From: Bdellovibrio sp. GT3
Lineage (GTDB): Bacteria > Bdellovibrionota > Bdellovibrionia > Bdellovibrionales > Bdellovibrionaceae
Length of the DNA stretch: 64,000 nt
NCBI RefSeq assembly: GCF_037996765.1
Contig: NZ_JBBNAD010000005.1
Coordinates: 528,001-592,000 of the forward strand
Direction: 5' to 3'
The notes under the pieces are model-generated. The model was not told where the DNA came from and searched no databases. It saw only the letters and a list, made by a program, of their open reading frames with translations. Both the position numbers and the translations under genes were made by a program. Within the stretch, counting starts at the first letter, position 1; the number at the start of each line of letters is the position of its first letter. Below are positions 28,836 through 38,013 of this stretch, piece after piece.

Positions 28836-29384
28836 TTAGTTGGCTCTCCTGTTTAATTCTTCATTTAATTTTTTAAGATGTGTTTCAATGCTGTCGTCAA
28901 AAGTCCATCCACCAACTTGGGCTACAGCGCCACCCAAAAGTTTAGGATCCTGTTGGTAAGTAAGAACGATTTTTTTACCAAGCGTTTTGCTTACTTTAGA
29001 CTCAAGTTCTTTTTGTGCGTCAGCAGACAATGGTTGTGCTGAGCGAACAGTTCCACGAGTTACGCCCTCTTCAATATCAAGAGCGTCGCGGAATGCTTGT
29101 GCAACCTCTGGAAGGAACGCAATACGGCCTTTATCAGCCATCAACACCAAAGTGTTCATTACTTCTTCAGAAGTGCCTTTACCCTCAAGGGCAGCCTTTA
29201 GAGCCGCTGTTTTATGGGTAATGGAGATCATTGGGTTTTCGAAATACGCAGCAACAGAAGCTTCCTTGTTGAAAGCGTCGGCAACGGCTTGAAGCTCAGC
29301 ATACACTTTAGAGTGGATACCTTTTTGCTTTGCTACAGCCAAAAGGGCTTTAGCATATCTTTTAGATACTTCGTTTACTTTCAT
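28836..29384 (-). CDS. atpH: ATP synthase delta subunit
   Basis: 182 residues. Delta joins the peripheral stalk to the top of F1. The N-terminal helical domain ([18 protein letters not shown]) and the C-terminal block [20 protein letters not shown], matching the family's G-G-x-x-x-x-x-G-x-x-x-x-D motif, are present. It overlaps atpF by four bases. Confidence 0.96.
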   Translation of the reverse strand: MKVNEVSKRYAKALLAVAKQKGIHSKVYAELQAVADAFNKEASVAAYFENPMISITHKTAALKAALEGKGTSEEVMNTLVLMADKGRIAFLPEVAQAFRDALDIEEGVTRGTVRSAQPLSADAQKELESKVSKTLGKKIVLTYQQDPKLLGGAVAQVGGWTFDDSIETHLKKLNEELNRRAN

Positions 29385-29950
29385 CGACTAACCTCGATGT
29401 GATTGATGAATTCATTTTGAAGTTTTTGTTGATCAGCCGCACCGATGTCTTTCGTCAAAACGATACGAGCAGCATCAACGGAGTCAGCCAACAATTGAGT
29501 GCGCAACTCTTTTTGAGCGCGCTGTGTTTCAAGCTTGGCAGTCAATTCCGCTTCGTCTTTGATACGCTTGGAAACACTGTTTGCCTCGTCAATGATTTGA
29601 TTCTTCAAATCATTTGCATGAGCTTGTGCTTTTGCCAATTGTTCCTGACGAGTGCTATTCAGGTTTGCAAGTTTGTTTTTGATATCAACAAATTCACGCT
29701 CAGCTTGTTCGCGTGCAAATGCAGATTTTTGCGCAGCCTCAAGGTAAGCAGATTTTCTGCCACCGAAGAAGGAAACGATGGAGTCTTTCGTGAAGTAAAC
29801 GATACCCGCGAAAAGAATGATGATGTTGATCGCCTGATAGATTGTCACTTTTGGAATTTCAATAGCATGGTGACCGTCACCGTGCTCAGCTCCAGCAGCG
29901 AAAACAATCGCAGGCGCAAGGATGATAAGAAGGTTAACAAGAACTTTCAT
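29381..29950 (-). CDS. atpF: ATP synthase subunit b
   Basis: 189 residues from the ATG at 29950, which has a purine-rich AGAGAAGAGAAA upstream; an ATG 17 codons earlier would overlap atpF'. Subunit b forms the peripheral stalk. The protein begins with a signal-peptide-like segment (VLVNLLIILAPAIVFA), then a His-rich stretch and the true membrane anchor (VTIYQAINIIILFAGIVYF), followed by a long charged helix. The extra N-terminal hydrophobic segment is unusual compared with E. coli b. Confidence 0.94.
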   Translation of the reverse strand: MKVLVNLLIILAPAIVFAAGAEHGDGHHAIEIPKVTIYQAINIIILFAGIVYFTKDSIVSFFGGRKSAYLEAAQKSAFAREQAEREFVDIKNKLANLNSTRQEQLAKAQAHANDLKNQIIDEANSVSKRIKDEAELTAKLETQRAQKELRTQLLADSVDAARIVLTKDIGAADQQKLQNEFINHIEVSR

Positions 29951-29963
29951 TTTCTCTTCTCTC

Positions 29964-30398
29964 TTATTTGCCCAACAATTTGGATGTGATTGCAAGTGCA
30001 ACAGCTTGAGTTTGTGCTTTCAATTCTTTTGAAGCGGACTCTACTGCTGCTGTGATTTTTGATCTGTTTGAATTAACCAGTTGTTCAGCCTCAGAACGAG
30101 ACTTGGAAACCGCTGCTTCATACTGTTTATTTGCTTCAGCTTTGGAAGCATCAACAATGTTTTTGATTTCACTGTTTAGCTCGCGGATTTTGCCTTCATA
30201 TTCAGAAGACAATTCGACAGATTTTGCTTGGTATTCCAAAGCCAGATCTTCGCCGCCCTTAGTTTTATTTTGTCTCTCTTCAAGAGCATGTGCATATGGT
30301 CCGAAAACAAACTTAGTTAAGAATAACAAGGCAATCGCGAAGAACACGAATTGGATGCCGGCAGTTGTGTTGATGCCTAATTGTCCAAAAATTTCCAT
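29964..30398 (-). CDS. atpF': ATP synthase subunit b' (second b-type subunit)
   Basis: 144 residues: one N-terminal membrane helix (AGIQFVFFAIALLFLTKFVF) and a long charged coiled-coil helix. It is the first gene of the operon, before atpF. Two different b subunits forming a heterodimeric peripheral stalk are known from cyanobacteria, alphaproteobacteria and delta-type groups. AGGGAT precedes the ATG. Confidence 0.92.
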   Translation of the reverse strand: MEIFGQLGINTTAGIQFVFFAIALLFLTKFVFGPYAHALEERQNKTKGGEDLALEYQAKSVELSSEYEGKIRELNSEIKNIVDASKAEANKQYEAAVSKSRSEAEQLVNSNRSKITAAVESASKELKAQTQAVALAITSKLLGK

Positions 30399-30434
30399 TT
30401 TGTTGAAATCCCTATTGTTTTTTTGAACCTCGGG

Positions 30435-30462
30435 AGTAGCATTTCAACCCAGAAACGGTCAA
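30435..30462 (-). promoter_or_regulatory. Possible atp operon promoter
   Basis: On the minus strand TTGACC (30462-30457) is followed after 16 bases by GCTACT (30440-30435), about 35 bases before the atpF' start. The -35 is good and the -10 poor, so this is tentative. Confidence 0.3.
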
Positions 30463-30512
30463 GGACATATTCCTATTGAGAATTAGGCCTGCTGTAGTGA
30501 AAATGAAATTGC

Positions 30513-30878
30513 CTAGGACTTAGGCATATAGGACGCGCCCTCAAATACAACGCCTTCATCAATCCGCAAACTCGGAGATGTTACGGTGCCTTTGAATATT
30601 GCGGGCGGGTGCATAATGACGCGGCGGCGAGCGAACAGATTTCCCTCAACTCGGCCACTAATAATGATTGTATCGGCCTCAACTTGGGCAGCCACGGAGG
30701 CGCCCTCATTAATAACGATGGTATCTTTAGTAAAGATTTCCCCTTTAAAATCCCCGCCAATTTGGACGGTTCCTTCAAAGCTGAGCTTTCCTTCGAAATG
30801 CGTCCCCTGGTCAAGGATTGCAGTCACATGACCAGAAAGCACGTCTTCTTGAAAAGAGTTTGGGGAATTTACTGCCAT
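30513..30878 (-). CDS. Bactofilin
   Basis: 121 residues. Bactofilins are small beta-helical cytoskeletal proteins that polymerise without nucleotide. The repeat pattern is clear (FEGKLSFEGTVQIGGDFKGE, then INEGASVAAQVEAD and ISGRVEGNLFA), with short flexible ends. It overlaps the end of parB by 10 bases, forming parA-parB-bactofilin. In Myxococcus xanthus, bactofilins scaffold the ParABS system at the cell ends, so a link to segregation is likely. Confidence 0.93.
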   Translation of the reverse strand: MAVNSPNSFQEDVLSGHVTAILDQGTHFEGKLSFEGTVQIGGDFKGEIFTKDTIVINEGASVAAQVEADTIIISGRVEGNLFARRRVIMHPPAIFKGTVTSPSLRIDEGVVFEGASYMPKS

Positions 30879-31900
30879 CCTTCTTTAAGCCTATCTACCA
30901 AATTGGTCAGTTCATCATCAGAATAAAAGTGAATGCTGATTTTGCCTTTGGAGCCTGAATAATCGATGTTTACTTTTGTACCCATGATTTTTTGAAGCTC
31001 TTCACTTAGTCCGCTGATCAAGCGTTGTGTAACATTTGAATCGAATGACGGAACGTCTTCCTCTTCAACATTACCTTTTACAATAGCTTGAACCATTTTT
31101 TCCAATTTACGAACTGCGATCTTGTCGTTCACGACCTTTTTTGCAAGTTCGATTTGTTTTTTGGGTTCTGGCAAAGACAGAAGGACTTTTGCATGACCAA
31201 CGGAAAGTTCATTGCCCGAAATCATATCTTTGATCTCGTTAGGCAATGCCAATAGACGAACAGCATTCGCTACTGTCGCACGGTCACGTCCAACTTTTTC
31301 AGCCACTTGCTGTTGAGACAATTTGAACTCTGTGATTAGGCGAGAATAACCCTCTGCCTCTTCAATTGGATTCAAATCTTCACGTTGAATATTCTCAACG
31401 ATAGCTAACTCAAGTGCCTGTTTGTCGTCGTAAGACTTTAGAATAACTGGAACTTCATGTAACCCAGCAAGTTGGGATGCTCTCCAACGGCGTTCACCAG
31501 CTACGATTTCCAATTTTCCAGAGGCAGTTCTGCGCGCAACGATCGGCTGCAAAATTCCATTCTCTTTAATGGACTGAGCAAGCTCTTGTAGGGGCTCTTT
31601 CTCAAACGTTGTACGTGGCTGATATTTACCTGGAGACAGCTTGTCGATTGCGACTTTCCAAATCTTGCTTTCTGGATCCACGGGAGGGGCGACAGTTGCA
31701 GCAACATTAATAGAAGGCGCACCGGCCGCTGTTGCAGCAGGTGAATTTGTAGTTGATTGCGCTGGCGCTGCTTTTACGAGAGGGGCAGATGCAGCCGGCG
31801 CATTCATTAAATCATTGTTAGCAGGACCACCCAAAAGTGAACCCAGGCCACGGCCCAAGCCTCTTTTTTTGTTTGAGGATTCTACAGCAGTATCAGACAT
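30869..31900 (-). CDS. parB: Chromosome partitioning protein ParB
   Basis: 343 residues. ParB binds parS, loads as a CTP-dependent clamp and spreads on DNA. An N-terminal basic motif (KRGLGRGLGSLLGG) is followed by a low-complexity Ala/Pro linker (about 25-75), the CTPase domain with GERRWRASQLAG, a helix-turn-helix (LSQQQVAEKVGRDRATVANA) and a C-terminal dimerisation domain. The ALA-rich linker is longer than in many ParBs. It overlaps parA by eight bases and bactofilin by ten. Confidence 0.97.
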   Translation of the reverse strand: MSDTAVESSNKKRGLGRGLGSLLGGPANNDLMNAPAASAPLVKAAPAQSTTNSPAATAAGAPSINVAATVAPPVDPESKIWKVAIDKLSPGKYQPRTTFEKEPLQELAQSIKENGILQPIVARRTASGKLEIVAGERRWRASQLAGLHEVPVILKSYDDKQALELAIVENIQREDLNPIEEAEGYSRLITEFKLSQQQVAEKVGRDRATVANAVRLLALPNEIKDMISGNELSVGHAKVLLSLPEPKKQIELAKKVVNDKIAVRKLEKMVQAIVKGNVEEEDVPSFDSNVTQRLISGLSEELQKIMGTKVNIDYSGSKGKISIHFYSDDELTNLVDRLKEGWQ

Positions 31901-32714
31901 TTACTTCCCCTTCATAGGCATTCTTGTTTGCAACTTCTGCTGCCTTAGGAAGAGATCTTGCGATCACTTCATGAGCCAGCTCAAGATAGCGAACTGAACC
32001 AATTGATTTGCTGTCGTACTCTAGGATGGATTGACCATGGCTCGGCGCTTCGCTGAGTCGCACGTTTCTTGGAATAATTGCGTTAAATACTTTGTCACCA
32101 AAGTGTTCTTTAATCTGAGTTACAACTTGATGACTCAAGTTGTTGCGCACATCGAACATCGTCAAAACGATGCCTTCAATATGAAGCGCAGGATTCAAAC
32201 TCTTTTTGATTAACCCTGCGGTGTTCAACAACTGACTCAAACCTTCCAATGCATAGTATTCACATTGAAGAGGCACAAGAAAACTGTCTGCAGAGTTCAG
32301 AGCATTCAGAGTAATCAAACCAAGAGATGGTGGGCAGTCAACGATGACAAAGTCATATTGATCAGCCACGATGGATACCGCTTGTTTTAAGCGATATTCA
32401 CGATGCGGCATATCAACGAGTTCGATTTCTGCACCAACTAGATCTGGATTAGCAGTACAGATCTTTAGGTTCGGATTTGAAGTGTTGTTAGTAGCCTCAG
32501 TCAGTGTTTTTTCACCGATGAGAACGTGGTATGAGTTTGCATCCTGGGTATCAAATCGTTTGATGCCTAGTCCGCTTGAAGCATTTCCTTGTGGATCCAT
32601 ATCGATCAACAATACGCGCTTACCTAGAGTAGCCAACGCTGAAGAAAGATTCACAGACGTGGTCGTCTTGCCTACTCCGCCCTTTTGATTAGCTATACAG
32701 ATAGTTTTAGCCAT
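31893..32714 (-). CDS. parA: Chromosome partitioning ATPase ParA
   Basis: 273 residues from the ATG at 32714, chosen because GGGAGG lies five bases upstream; an ATG seven codons earlier has no such site. ParA is a deviant-Walker ATPase that moves ParB-parS complexes over the nucleoid. The motif NQKGGVGKTTTSVN is at 8-21, with Walker A' DMDPQGNASSGLG and VIVDCPPSLGLIT. It is divergent from the lipoprotein gene, with a parS site between. Confidence 0.98.
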   Translation of the reverse strand: MAKTICIANQKGGVGKTTTSVNLSSALATLGKRVLLIDMDPQGNASSGLGIKRFDTQDANSYHVLIGEKTLTEATNNTSNPNLKICTANPDLVGAEIELVDMPHREYRLKQAVSIVADQYDFVIVDCPPSLGLITLNALNSADSFLVPLQCEYYALEGLSQLLNTAGLIKKSLNPALHIEGIVLTMFDVRNNLSHQVVTQIKEHFGDKVFNAIIPRNVRLSEAPSHGQSILEYDSKSIGSVRYLELAHEVIARSLPKAAEVANKNAYEGEVNV

Positions 32715-32817
32715 CGTTCCTCCCTGATAGTTCAAAATTCGTATTTTTTACATGCATGTGCAACTATAAAGACTAGTTTTTCGCACCTCGCCTTAGGTTT
32801 TTCTACGTTTTTACCGA

Positions 32818-32833
32818 TGTTCCACGTGGAACA
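32818..32833. promoter_or_regulatory. parS site 1
   Basis: Perfect 16-base palindrome TGTTCCACGTGGAACA, a standard variant of the consensus parS. It lies between parA and the divergent lipoprotein gene, ending 9 bases before the lipoprotein ATG. Confidence 0.95.
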
Positions 32834-32842
32834 ACTACTTTT

Positions 32843-33376
32843 ATGAGATTAATAGCCGCAATTCTCCTTATTTTCACGCTCACCGCTTGTAATAAGCCGA
32901 TGGAAAATCCAGAGGTGAAGGATCCGATATACTCTGATCTACAAACACAAGTAACTGCTGCAACTGCCGCTCTTGAGGGTGAGAAAAAGAAGCTTGAAGG
33001 ATTTGAAAAAGACTTGATCACCGTCGTCCCACAGACTGGCCAGATAAAGTACGCCAAAAAGCGCATTTACGAATCTCAAGCGGCCATCACCCGCCTGGCT
33101 CAGGAAGTAGAGTATTTAAAGCTCAAAGTAGAGCAAAGAAAAACACACGCCCAACAATCCTATAAGAAAGCCTTCGCAAAGAAGGAAGATTGGCCCGATC
33201 CTAAAGAATGGACGTCATATCAGGCAGAACAAAAGCTAAGAAATGCAAAAAGAAGTTGGGACGTTAAAGAGCGAATGAAAGCCGCTGGAGTGACGATTGA
33301 TACAGGGCTGGGTTCTACAGAGGGTGGCGCAGAAGGCGCCAAAGAGGCCGGCGGCGAAGCGAAATCAGGTCATTAG
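32843..33376 (+). CDS. Small lipoprotein with coiled coil
   Basis: 177 residues. The signal peptide ends in a lipobox (LTLTAC, Cys16), so the mature protein is lipid-anchored. Residues about 35-110 form a charged helix (EGEKKKLEGFEKDL, RLAQEVEYLKLKVEQRK), predicting a coiled coil. The C-terminus is rich in Gly, Ala and Glu. I do not recognise a family. It is the only gene between the two parS sites. The ParB site ends 9 bases before the ATG, so ParB binding may affect its expression. Confidence 0.85.
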   Translation: MRLIAAILLIFTLTACNKPMENPEVKDPIYSDLQTQVTAATAALEGEKKKLEGFEKDLITVVPQTGQIKYAKKRIYESQAAITRLAQEVEYLKLKVEQRKTHAQQSYKKAFAKKEDWPDPKEWTSYQAEQKLRNAKRSWDVKERMKAAGVTIDTGLGSTEGGAEGAKEAGGEAKSGH

Positions 33377-33380
33377 AAGA

Positions 33381-33396
33381 TGTTCCACGTGGAACA
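33381..33396. promoter_or_regulatory. parS site 2
   Basis: The same perfect palindrome, TGTTCCACGTGGAACA, five bases after the stop codon of the lipoprotein gene and before the convergent rsmG stop. Confidence 0.95.
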
Positions 33397-33423
33397 TCCC
33401 CATTTTTACTCAAAACAAACGAA

Positions 33424-34089
33424 TTAAGAGATCTTTTCGGTACGAACAACGCCATATTTGATAGCGCCGACAGGGAGTTTGTATTCCCCCACAAGTGACG
33501 GAGACCAGATAGAACAAAGCTGCGTAGGAATTTCTCCCACCTCAATACCCCACTCTTCCCCTTTAAGATGATAAACAGAGCCGCCTTTTGCGACGATCTT
33601 GCGAGCCATAAGAATCGCCTTAGAAATATTGCCGAAACCACGACAAATTGCGAATTTGACCGAGCCCTCTGGAAGAGACTCGATATTACGGTGCTCTACT
33701 GTGATGTTCTTAAGATTCAAGGCACCAATAGCATAATTTAGGAATTCGCATTTCTTGGGATCCGTATCGACCAGCACAACCTTGATGCTGGGGTTAAGAA
33801 TGCCAAAAACAACCCCGGGGAATCCACTTCCGCTGCCAAAATCATAGATTGTATCAATACTTGGATTCGCCTTTGTAATCGCCTTGGTGGCAAGAATAGA
33901 GTCCGCAAAATGTAAGGCATCGGCCACGAAGACTGACTTTGCGGAAATCAAACTAACGGTCCGATTAAATTTTTGAAGCTCGTCGTGATAAGCCTTAAGT
34001 CTTGTTCTGACCTCAGGACTTAAATCGGGGAACCATTCATCGATACGCCATAGGATTTGCGGTGTCTCGGAGCTATCAGTGCTGCTCAT
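33424..34089 (-). CDS. rsmG: 16S rRNA (guanine-N7) methyltransferase RsmG
   Basis: 221 residues. RsmG (GidB) methylates G527 of 16S rRNA using SAM. The SAM-binding motif is DFGSGSGFPGVVFG near residue 83, followed by VLVDTDPKKCEFL and ICRGFGNIS. It overlaps mnmG by 14 bases, in the classical mnmE-mnmG-rsmG order near the origin. Confidence 0.95.
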   Translation of the reverse strand: MSSTDSSETPQILWRIDEWFPDLSPEVRTRLKAYHDELQKFNRTVSLISAKSVFVADALHFADSILATKAITKANPSIDTIYDFGSGSGFPGVVFGILNPSIKVVLVDTDPKKCEFLNYAIGALNLKNITVEHRNIESLPEGSVKFAICRGFGNISKAILMARKIVAKGGSVYHLKGEEWGIEVGEIPTQLCSIWSPSLVGEYKLPVGAIKYGVVRTEKIS

Positions 34090-35971
34090 CCAGATTCATC
34101 TCCCTGATCTTTTTGTGACCTTTTAGATGAATCATTATAGCTTGAATCGCAGAGGGATTTACACCACTAATCCGTTGGGCTTGACCTAAGGTACGGGGCC
34201 TAACGCGCAGCAGCTTATCCTTCTCTTCATTGGAAAGTCCGCGAATATCTCCGTACTCAAGAGTGTCTGGAAGTACTAATTCTTCGAGTCTTTTCGACTG
34301 ATTAATTAGATCCATTTGGCGTTTTACGTAGCCAGAGTATTTTACTTCGATTTCCACCGGTTCAACCACATTTGGATCAGAATCCAACTCGAAATTTAGC
34401 AATTCCAGGTGTGAACTTGTAAGCTCAGGACGACGCAGCAACTCTTCGATAGTTAACGACTTTGTCATAGCTGAAGTCGGAATTGTTGCCAGAATTTCTT
34501 GTGTCTCTTTGGTGTTGTAAACGCGTGTTTCACGCATTCTATCGTGCAAAACTTTACGCTTTTCACGAAGCACCGCTAAAAGCTCTAAAGACTGTTCAGA
34601 CACGATACCCAACTTCTGGGCCCACTGCGCCAACCTATCGATAGTATTGTCTTCTCGAAGAACTAATCTGTGTTCTGCGCGCGAAGTAAACATACGATAC
34701 GGTTCGCGTGTTCCTTTAGTCACAAGGTCATCAATCAAGACGCCCATATAAGCTTCATCACGACCTAAAATAAATTCGTCGCGACCCAAAATGCTATTCG
34801 CGGCATTTACTCCGGCAATGAAACCTTGAGCAGCGGCTTCCTCGTAACCAGAAGTTCCGTTGATTTGACCTGCCAGGAAAAGTTGGCGAATCGTTCTTGT
34901 TTCCAAGCGATGCCAAATTTGAGTTGGCTCGATGTAGTCGTACTCAACGGCATAACCATAGCGAGCGACTTTTACGTTTTCTAGTCCTGGAATAGTTTTT
35001 AAAAATTCATCCTGAGTTTCCTCAGGCAAACTTGTTGAAATACCCTGAAGATAAATCAAGTCCGTTGTTAAGCCTTCTGGTTCAAGGAAAGTTTGGTGGC
35101 TCACTCTGTCTGCGAAACGAGTTACTTTATCTTCGATCGATGGGCAATAACGTGGTCCAACACCTTCGATAATTCCGCAATACATAGGGGATTTATCCAA
35201 GTTTCCACGAATAATATCGTGGGTTTTTTCAGTTGTCCGAGTCAGATAGCAAAGAATCTGCGGAAGCTTCAACTGAGTCGAAGATTTATAGCTGAATGGA
35301 TAGATCTTTTCGTCGCCACCATGAGCAATCGTTTTCGACCAATCAATAGAGTCTTTAAGAAGTCGCGCCGGCGTTCCCGTCTTCAAACGTTTTACTTCAA
35401 AACCGAATTGCGCCAATTGATCTGATAAACCGACTGATGGTTTATCACCCACACGTCCACCCGCCTCCTGGCGAAGACCCGTATGCATAACACCGTTCAT
35501 GAAAGTACCGGTGGTAATGATTGTAGCTTTGGCAAAAATCTCGGAACCATCATCCAAAACCACTCCGGCGCAAAGATCTTTATCCAAGATCAGACGCTTT
35601 ACTTCGCCCTGAAGGACTTCCAAATTTGGCTGTGTATAAAGAGCATTTTTTTGAAAAGCAGAATACAGATGCTTATCGTTTTGAACTCGAGTTCCACGAA
35701 CTGCCGGACCTTTCGAGGAGTTAAGTCGCTTGTACTGAATTGTTGTTTCATCAGCAGCGATACCCATTTGTCCACCGAGGGCATCAATTTCACGAACCAT
35801 GTGACCTTTTGCAAGCCCACCGATGGAAGGGTTGCAGCTCATATAACCAATACGATCAACATTCGTCGTAACCATCAAAGTTTGAAGGCCCAAACGAGCG
35901 GACGCCAAACATGCTTCGATACCGGCATGTCCTGCACCCACAACGATCACATCAAATTTTTTATTAGTCAT
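34076..35971 (-). CDS. mnmG: tRNA uridine-5-carboxymethylaminomethyl modification enzyme MnmG
   Basis: 631 residues. MnmG (GidA) is an FAD enzyme that works with MnmE to modify the wobble uridine of tRNAs. The dinucleotide-binding motif GAGHAGIEACLASARLG is at the N-terminus; CNPSIGGLAKGHMVREIDALGG and AGQINGTSGYEEAAAQG are family signatures. It starts three bases after mnmE. Confidence 0.98.
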   Translation of the reverse strand: MTNKKFDVIVVGAGHAGIEACLASARLGLQTLMVTTNVDRIGYMSCNPSIGGLAKGHMVREIDALGGQMGIAADETTIQYKRLNSSKGPAVRGTRVQNDKHLYSAFQKNALYTQPNLEVLQGEVKRLILDKDLCAGVVLDDGSEIFAKATIITTGTFMNGVMHTGLRQEAGGRVGDKPSVGLSDQLAQFGFEVKRLKTGTPARLLKDSIDWSKTIAHGGDEKIYPFSYKSSTQLKLPQILCYLTRTTEKTHDIIRGNLDKSPMYCGIIEGVGPRYCPSIEDKVTRFADRVSHQTFLEPEGLTTDLIYLQGISTSLPEETQDEFLKTIPGLENVKVARYGYAVEYDYIEPTQIWHRLETRTIRQLFLAGQINGTSGYEEAAAQGFIAGVNAANSILGRDEFILGRDEAYMGVLIDDLVTKGTREPYRMFTSRAEHRLVLREDNTIDRLAQWAQKLGIVSEQSLELLAVLREKRKVLHDRMRETRVYNTKETQEILATIPTSAMTKSLTIEELLRRPELTSSHLELLNFELDSDPNVVEPVEIEVKYSGYVKRQMDLINQSKRLEELVLPDTLEYGDIRGLSNEEKDKLLRVRPRTLGQAQRISGVNPSAIQAIMIHLKGHKKIREMNLDEQH

Positions 35972-35974
35972 ATG

Positions 35975-37399
35975 CTACTTCCCGATACAAAACTCTTTAA
36001 ATACCCGGTCCATGATTTGATCATCGAACCGCTTACCTAAAGTTTCGTGAATCGCGATGAGGGATTCCTTAAGCTCCAGCGCCAGGAATTCAGAACCCAT
36101 CCCCTGATCCACCAAGGTTTGTGACCTTTGAGTATTCTCTAAAGCACGGACCAGGTTTTCATAGTGACGGGCATTGGAAATAAGAACGGTATTTTCCACC
36201 TGCAAATCCGCGAATTCCTGGACAAGCTCTTGAAGGACACTCGAACGCACCTTTTTATCAAGAGCACTGACAAAGAACACCCTTCTTGTGAAGAAGGCCT
36301 TGGGATCTGCAATCTTTTGGAAAAATTTACTGTTTTTAATGGCTTTTTCGACAGTTTCAAGTGGTTTAGACCCACCAATTCGGTCGATTTTATTGGCTAA
36401 AATGAAGGTTTTTTGAGGATCCAGGGACTCCAGAATTTGAGTCTCTTCTGGGCCCATACCCTTTTCGATATCGAAGACAAAGAAAACCACGTCGGATTCA
36501 TTTTGAGCTTCATAGCTTTTTTGAATACCAATGCGCTCAACCAGATCCGTTGCTTCATCGCGAAGACCAGCCGTATCGACGAAAGTGAACTTCACACCCT
36601 CAAATGTCGTATCCCCATGAATCACATCACGAGTAGTACCTGGAATATCTGTGACAATCGCGCGCTCATCTTCCAGGAATAGGTTCAACAAGCTGGATTT
36701 ACCCACATTCGGAAGACCTGTTAAAACGACTCGAAATCCATCCTTAAGAAGACGGCCGACTTTGAATGTTCCGACCAGGTCCTTAAGAACCGCTTCGATT
36801 TTTTTAAGACGAACTTGAACTACGGAATAATCAACAACGTCGATACCTTCAGTGGAAAAATCAATGCTGGCCTCAGCGTGAGCCAAAATCCAAGTCATAT
36901 CGTCTTCAACTTCTTCAAGCTTATGCGACAACTGTCCTTTTAGCTGACGAAGTGCAATCTTAGCTGCCTGTTGCGATTGAGATTCGATCAAGGCCAATAC
37001 TGATTCAGCCTGAACCAAATCCAGTTTTCCATTCATAAAGGCACGATAAGTGAACTCTCCGCGATCCGCAGGACGAGCCCCTAGTTGCACCAGGGAGTTC
37101 AATATACTTTGGCAGATAAGCGGGCTTCCGTGACAGGAAATCTCGATGACTTCCTCGCCCGTAAAGGATCTTCCATGTTGGAAGTAAGTTACCAGAACTT
37201 CGTCAATCTCATTACCGCCGTCTTTCAGATTACCAAAATAGACTTTATGAGACTCAGGATGTGCGGGTATGAATTTGCACAGCAGTGCTACGATTTCCAA
37301 TGTTTTAGGGCCGCTAATTCGAATGACGGAAATGCCACCCACTCCGTGAGGAGTGGAGACCGCGCATATTGTATCCTTGTCACGATCTCCGCGAATCAT
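35975..37399 (-). CDS. mnmE: tRNA modification GTPase MnmE
   Basis: 474 residues. MnmE (TrmE) is a dimeric GTPase that acts with MnmG. An N-terminal folate-binding domain and helical domain surround a Ras-like G domain with GLPNVGKSS, DIPGTTRDV, DTAGLRD and NKID. The C-terminal FCIGK, whose Cys is conserved, is intact. It is 16 bases downstream of jag. Confidence 0.98.
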   Translation of the reverse strand: MIRGDRDKDTICAVSTPHGVGGISVIRISGPKTLEIVALLCKFIPAHPESHKVYFGNLKDGGNEIDEVLVTYFQHGRSFTGEEVIEISCHGSPLICQSILNSLVQLGARPADRGEFTYRAFMNGKLDLVQAESVLALIESQSQQAAKIALRQLKGQLSHKLEEVEDDMTWILAHAEASIDFSTEGIDVVDYSVVQVRLKKIEAVLKDLVGTFKVGRLLKDGFRVVLTGLPNVGKSSLLNLFLEDERAIVTDIPGTTRDVIHGDTTFEGVKFTFVDTAGLRDEATDLVERIGIQKSYEAQNESDVVFFVFDIEKGMGPEETQILESLDPQKTFILANKIDRIGGSKPLETVEKAIKNSKFFQKIADPKAFFTRRVFFVSALDKKVRSSVLQELVQEFADLQVENTVLISNARHYENLVRALENTQRSQTLVDQGMGSEFLALELKESLIAIHETLGKRFDDQIMDRVFKEFCIGK

Positions 37400-37415
37400 A
37401 CGACCCTACTAACAA

Positions 37416-37979
37416 TTATTCTTGGTGAGCGTCTTCAGCTTTGTTTCCTTGAGCTGAATTGCCACCTTTTGCTGGATAGATTTTAATTTTTTTGTACAAG
37501 CCATCACCCAAAGAACGGCTTTTGATGCGAGGATCTTTAGCCAGGTATTGATGTACAACTTTGCGATCTTTTGGAGGAAGGGCTCTGTAGTATACAGACT
37601 TCCCTTGCTCAATGCAGATTGCTTTCAAGTTTTCAGCGCGCTCGATAAGTGCGCCCTCAGTTTCGTCACGGTAACCACCGCAATCTACTGTGATGTTTGT
37701 TTTATCTTCAGGGAAATTGTGCTGAATCACGCGTTTAAGAAGCAATTGGAATGCATCCAACATTTGCCCTTTTTTATCTTTCAAAAGCTCTTCATCTCCA
37801 CCAGAGAATTGAACTGAAAGAACGGCCCCACCGTCATCTTCTTTTGAAGAAGTGATTTCAAAAGAAAGATCGAATTGAGCTTTTTCGATGATACCCTCTA
37901 GAGTGTTTTGCACCAAAGATTCAACTTCGCTGTTTGCACTCTTGCTTTTTCCCCCGAAAAGCTTACTAAAAAAACCCAT
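37416..37979 (-). CDS. jag: Jag/KhpB RNA-binding protein
   Basis: 187 residues. A short basic N-terminus (GFFSKLFGGKSK) replaces the Jag-N domain of Gram-positive proteins. A KH-like domain (about 60-115, with NITVDCGGYRDE) and an R3H domain (RALPPKDRKVVHQYLAKDPR) follow. KhpB/EloR proteins bind RNA and affect cell elongation. It lies between yidC and mnmE, as in many genomes. Confidence 0.93.
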   Translation of the reverse strand: MGFFSKLFGGKSKSANSEVESLVQNTLEGIIEKAQFDLSFEITSSKEDDGGAVLSVQFSGGDEELLKDKKGQMLDAFQLLLKRVIQHNFPEDKTNITVDCGGYRDETEGALIERAENLKAICIEQGKSVYYRALPPKDRKVVHQYLAKDPRIKSRSLGDGLYKKIKIYPAKGGNSAQGNKAEDAHQE

Positions 37980-38013
37980 TTTACCTCCCAGGTAAAAATA
38001 AAAATCTAAGTTA

